Positions 61,745-64,000 of a DNA stretch of 64,000 nt are shown here, piece after piece. Numbering within the stretch: position 1 is the stretch's first letter; each line of letters starts with the position of its first letter. The DNA comes from Clostridia bacterium. Lineage in GTDB: Bacteria; Bacillota; Clostridia; Lachnospirales; Lachnospiraceae. The stretch covers positions 1 to 64,000 of the forward strand of contig CAJTDE010000019.1 in assembly GCA_910574835.1 (NCBI GenBank), given 5' to 3'. Under the pieces are notes generated by a model that saw only the letters and a list, made by a program, of their open reading frames with translations, searched no databases and was not told where the DNA came from. The position numbers were made by a program, and so were the translations under genes.

Positions 61745-61848
61745 TGAAATCGCTCACAGTGTATAAATTGATTTGCAGACACAGCATCTATGGCTGGAAA
61801 TAGTTTTTATAAAAATGTACGGTGAGAAATATTACAAAACTGGAATGG
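61745..61848 (+). repeat. Degenerate family A repeat before proC
   Basis: The inner hairpin (AAATTGATTT at about 61766, GCAGACACA with the near-complement TATGGCTG, then GGAAATAGTTTTT) and the right arm GGTGAGAAATATTAC match family A, but the outer left arm is decayed. The spacer is AAAACTGGAATGGAGG, in which GGAGG is the proC ribosome site, as in the intact copies. Confidence 0.65.
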
Positions 61849-61856
61849 AGGCTCAA

Positions 61857-62654
61857 ATGGCAGAGATAGGTTTTATTGGAATGGGGAACATGGGATATGC
61901 AATTTTAAAAGGAGCATTAAAGCAATTTCCGGCAGACGCTTTTGTATTTACGGCAAAAACGGCAAAGACCCGGCAGAAAGTACACATGGAAACACAGGCA
62001 GCCTATGTGGAATCCAATGCGGAGTGCGCCAATTCCTGCAAGTATGTGGTGCTTGCGGTGAAACCTCAGTACTATCCGACTGTTTTAAAGCAGATTCGCT
62101 ATGCGGTTACACCGGATCATGTAGTGATTTCATTGGCTCCCGGTATTACCATAGCATCCTTAAAGGAGGTTCTTGGTTCGGACCGGAGAATCATCCGCGC
62201 CATGCCTAACACACCGGCCCTTATCAGCGAAGGAATGACCGGCCTAAGCTTTCATGAAGAGGAATTTTCGCAGGAAGAATTGGACTTGGTACATAAGCTT
62301 TTCGGAGCGGTAGGAACCTGTGCGGATATAGAGGAACGCTTAATGGGTGCGGTAATCTGTGCAAGCGGAAGCTCTCCCGCCTTTGTGTATCAATTTATAG
62401 AAGCCCTGGCGGACGGAGCGGTAAAATATGGTATGCCAAGAGAACAGGCGTATCTTTTTGCCGCTCAGGCGGTGGCGGGCGCGGCTAAGATGGTACTCGA
62501 GACAGGAGAGCATCCGGCAGCCTTAAAGGATAAGGTGTGCTCTCCCGGCGGGACAACCATAGCGGGCGTTGCGGCATTGGAGGAATACGGCTTGAGAAAT
62601 GCGGTGCTGAAAGCCTGTGATGCCTGCTACGAAAAGTCCGAATCCATGAAGTAG
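61857..62654 (+). CDS. proC: Pyrroline-5-carboxylate reductase
   Basis: The enzyme makes proline in the last step of its synthesis, using NAD(P)H. The nucleotide fold starts IGFIGMGNMGYAILKG. The blocks VVLAVKPQYY, IRAMPNTPALISEGMTG and SPGGTTIAGVAALEEYGLR are family hallmarks. About 265 residues. The ATG at 61857 follows GGAGG, 5-6 nt upstream; the frame continues upstream through the decayed repeat but that part is unlikely to be translated. Confidence 0.95.
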   Translation: MAEIGFIGMGNMGYAILKGALKQFPADAFVFTAKTAKTRQKVHMETQAAYVESNAECANSCKYVVLAVKPQYYPTVLKQIRYAVTPDHVVISLAPGITIASLKEVLGSDRRIIRAMPNTPALISEGMTGLSFHEEEFSQEELDLVHKLFGAVGTCADIEERLMGAVICASGSSPAFVYQFIEALADGAVKYGMPREQAYLFAAQAVAGAAKMVLETGEHPAALKDKVCSPGGTTIAGVAALEEYGLRNAVLKACDACYEKSESMK

Positions 62655-62747
62655 CCTTCCATGCACAAAGTAGTCAAATGGACATGCTGGCATGTCCGCT
62701 TGGCTCGTTGCTCGCGGGAATAAAGCGATTGGAATGGAAGCGGAGAG

Positions 62748-62783
62748 CCTCTCATACACTGAATAGTGTATGGGAGGTTTTTT
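62748..62783 (+). terminator. Terminator hairpin containing the spoIIM ribosome site
   Basis: CCTCTCATACACT and AGTGTATGGGAGG form a 13-bp stem with one wobble pair around a 4-nt loop, followed by six T. It is a good terminator for proC. The GGGAGG in its 3' arm is also placed 8 nt before the spoIIM start, so folding would hide the ribosome site. Confidence 0.75.
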
Positions 62784-62785
62784 GC

Positions 62786-63508
62786 ATGAAGATCAAAGGT
62801 GTGGAGCTGAAAAACATAACCCTTCGGCCGCTTCCGCTGAAGGCTTTAAGAATCAATCCGATTAAGCCGATAAAGCATGGAAATTCGTATATGAAAAAAA
62901 GCAGCGCGGTAAAAAGCACAAAAGGAATCCGGTTTAAGGAAAAGGATTTTTTCCTGACATTGTTTTTATCTGGCTTTGTCCTTGGCGTGCTGTATATTTC
63001 CGTATTTGGAAAGGAAGCGGTGCACAATACCTCTCTCTTAAGTCCATACTTTTTTTCAAAATATGAACGTCTGGAATTTGCACCGGAGGAATTGTTTCTT
63101 TATATCCTGAAAGCCCGCCTTTCCACCTTTTTCATTCTGTGGCTGACAGGACTGACGGTGCTTGGCTCCCTGGCGTCCTATGGATATCTGCTTTGGGTGG
63201 GGGCGGCTCTTGGCATAACCATGACAACAGCGGCTATGAAAATGGGGCTGATGGGGATTGTGCTGTGCATTGCCGGCGGACTTCCTCATTTTGTCCTATA
63301 TGTTCCGGCTGTATATTGGATCTTAAAAAAAATCTGCGAGATGTCAGCAAAGCAGGACTACAAATTCCGCCAGTGGAGCAATGGCAAGAAGCAGATTCTT
63401 CCTTATCTTCTGGTAGGAGTAACAGGGATTGCCCTTTTGTTTGCGGGCGCATTTTTGGAAAGCTATGTGAATCCGATTTTTTTGAGGCCCTTTTTAAAAA
63501 AGCTTTAA
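62786..63508 (+). CDS. spoIIM: Stage II sporulation protein M
   Basis: This membrane protein of the engulfment complex (SpoIIDMP) is needed when the mother cell surrounds the forespore. It has 240 residues with a basic N-terminus and about five helices. The family blocks are DFFLTLFLSGFVLGVLY, LKARLSTFFILWLTGLTVLG and LPHFVLYVPAVYWIL. The ATG at 62786 follows the hairpin at 62748-62783; an earlier start at 62678 would lie inside the terminator. Its presence indicates an endospore former. A mother-cell sigma-E promoter was not recognised. Confidence 0.88.
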   Translation: MKIKGVELKNITLRPLPLKALRINPIKPIKHGNSYMKKSSAVKSTKGIRFKEKDFFLTLFLSGFVLGVLYISVFGKEAVHNTSLLSPYFFSKYERLEFAPEELFLYILKARLSTFFILWLTGLTVLGSLASYGYLLWVGAALGITMTTAAMKMGLMGIVLCIAGGLPHFVLYVPAVYWILKKICEMSAKQDYKFRQWSNGKKQILPYLLVGVTGIALLFAGAFLESYVNPIFLRPFLKKL

Positions 63509-63580
63509 ACTGCTGTGAGCGTTTTGACGTTTATAAGGGATAAAAACGCACATTTGTGCAAAAATATCAAGTAAAATGTA

Positions 63581-63617
63581 ATTGACAGACGTTTTTTCTA
63601 CGCCTGTCAATTTTTTT
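63581..63617 (+). terminator. Terminator of spoIIM
   Basis: ATTGACAG and CTGTCAAT form an 8-bp stem with a 15-nt loop, followed by seven T. The overlap with a TTGACA-like word should not be read as a promoter. Confidence 0.75.
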
Positions 63618-63719
63618 AGTGTCAAAGGTGCGATTTTAGTTATAATATGCAAAAAATAGATTTGTTTACTATAATTTAATTATGAAATGCATAAAAAATC
63701 AAAAAAAGGAGAAGGAAAT

Positions 63720-64000
63720 ATGGCTGAAAATTACAAAGAACCCAAAATTATTTTTGGCGGATGGACTGACAAGCCCGGAACAGGAATTATAGTAACAGGA
63801 GCGGCAAGCGGAATTGGTGCGGCGACAGCAATTCTGGCGGCAAAGAGTGGGCTTAAGGTGGCGGCTTGGGACATGTTTGCGGAGGGAATAAAGGAGACCA
63901 TTGACAGGGCGGAAGAATTCGGTATAAATATCAAACCGATCCAGGCGGATTTGTCTTCTGATGAAGATGTGGACAGAGCCATGAAAGAGACATTGAAATT
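63720..64000 (+). CDS. Short-chain dehydrogenase/reductase, cut by the window end
   Basis: Only the first 93 codons are present. The Rossmann motif is TGAASGIG (residues about 24-31), followed by AAWDMFAEGIKE (cofactor-selecting acidic residue) and ADLSSDEDVDRAM. A 19-residue N-terminal extension (IIFGGWTDKPGTG) precedes the usual start of the fold. GAAGGA lies before the ATG at 63720. TATAAT boxes occur at 63641 and 63670, but no clear -35 matches. The substrate cannot be guessed from this part. Confidence 0.85.
   Translation, partial: MAENYKEPKIIFGGWTDKPGTGIIVTGAASGIGAATAILAAKSGLKVAAWDMFAEGIKETIDRAEEFGINIKPIQADLSSDEDVDRAMKETLK

Noticed and set aside
63581-63611. TTGACA at 63582 read as a -35 box
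   Set aside because: It is the 5' arm of the spoIIM terminator (ATTGACAG/CTGTCAAT followed by seven T).

Overview
The window looks like a chromosomal segment of a spore-forming Firmicute of the Lachnospiraceae type (Clostridium cluster XIVa). The signs are moderate G+C, TTG and GTG starts with strong AGGAGG ribosome sites, an Rnf complex, spoIIM, RNase Y, large SpaA/Cna-B surface proteins, LytTR and LacI regulation, and an archaeal-type aspartate-semialdehyde dehydrogenase. This is an inference from gene content; no species is claimed.

Layout. 1-1775: a macrolide-export-type ABC transporter on the minus strand whose permease frame is broken by a stop near the edge. 2404-5447: an AgrA/AgrC-like two-component pair and an unknown protein. 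5633-9273: glutamine synthetase, then an ECF sigma factor with its anti-sigma protein. 9535-12453: RNase H, tRNA-Thr(CGT), a lipoprotein amidase and nicotinamidase. 12804-23695: two giant secreted surface proteins, the first with a thioester adhesin domain and about eight SpaA/Cna-B-like repeats. 23842-27334: two tandem paralogous AAA/PD-(D/E)XK proteins plus a relic of a third. 27467-34010: an ABC importer pair without a binding protein, a VanRS-like two-component system, a membrane-anchored unknown protein, a VanY carboxypeptidase and QueH. 34130-44906: a LacI-controlled catabolic operon with a ribose-type ABC importer, an MlrC-type M81 peptidase, a GH20-like hydrolase, a rhamnose-type mutarotase, a creatinase-like protein and an ASRT-family protein. 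45179-46570: argH. 46979-52211: an Rnf operon in which RnfD and RnfG are one polypeptide. 52412-53684: an AT-rich unknown gene and a Phd/VapC toxin-antitoxin pair. 53862-56794: asd, an M15 lipoprotein peptidase and a phosphoesterase. 57003-57807: a two-gene cassette with a retropepsin-like protein. 58299-64000: recA-recX, rny, proC, spoIIM and the start of a short-chain dehydrogenase.

The most unusual signal lies between the genes. Two families of long palindromes occur in tandem, each a fixed 92-93 nt unit, with stems that vary by compensatory changes and constant spacers that run straight into the Shine-Dalgarno sequence of the next gene. Family A (93-nt unit, 13-nt spacer) precedes recA, rnfC and a membrane-protein gene, with a decayed copy before proC. 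Family B (92-nt unit, 25-nt spacer) precedes rnfB and the ASRT gene. Other palindromic blocks sit before rnhA, before rny and after the amidase. Conserved fold with changing sequence suggests that the RNA or cruciform structure matters, and this is the best candidate here for an undescribed system.

The main functional groups are nitrogen and amino-acid metabolism (glnA, argH, asd, proC), ion-coupled electron transport (Rnf), uptake and breakdown of an unidentified glycan or modified sugar (34-45 kb), cell-wall hydrolysis and surface adhesion, and DNA repair. Coordinates and translations were read by eye; no database search was run.
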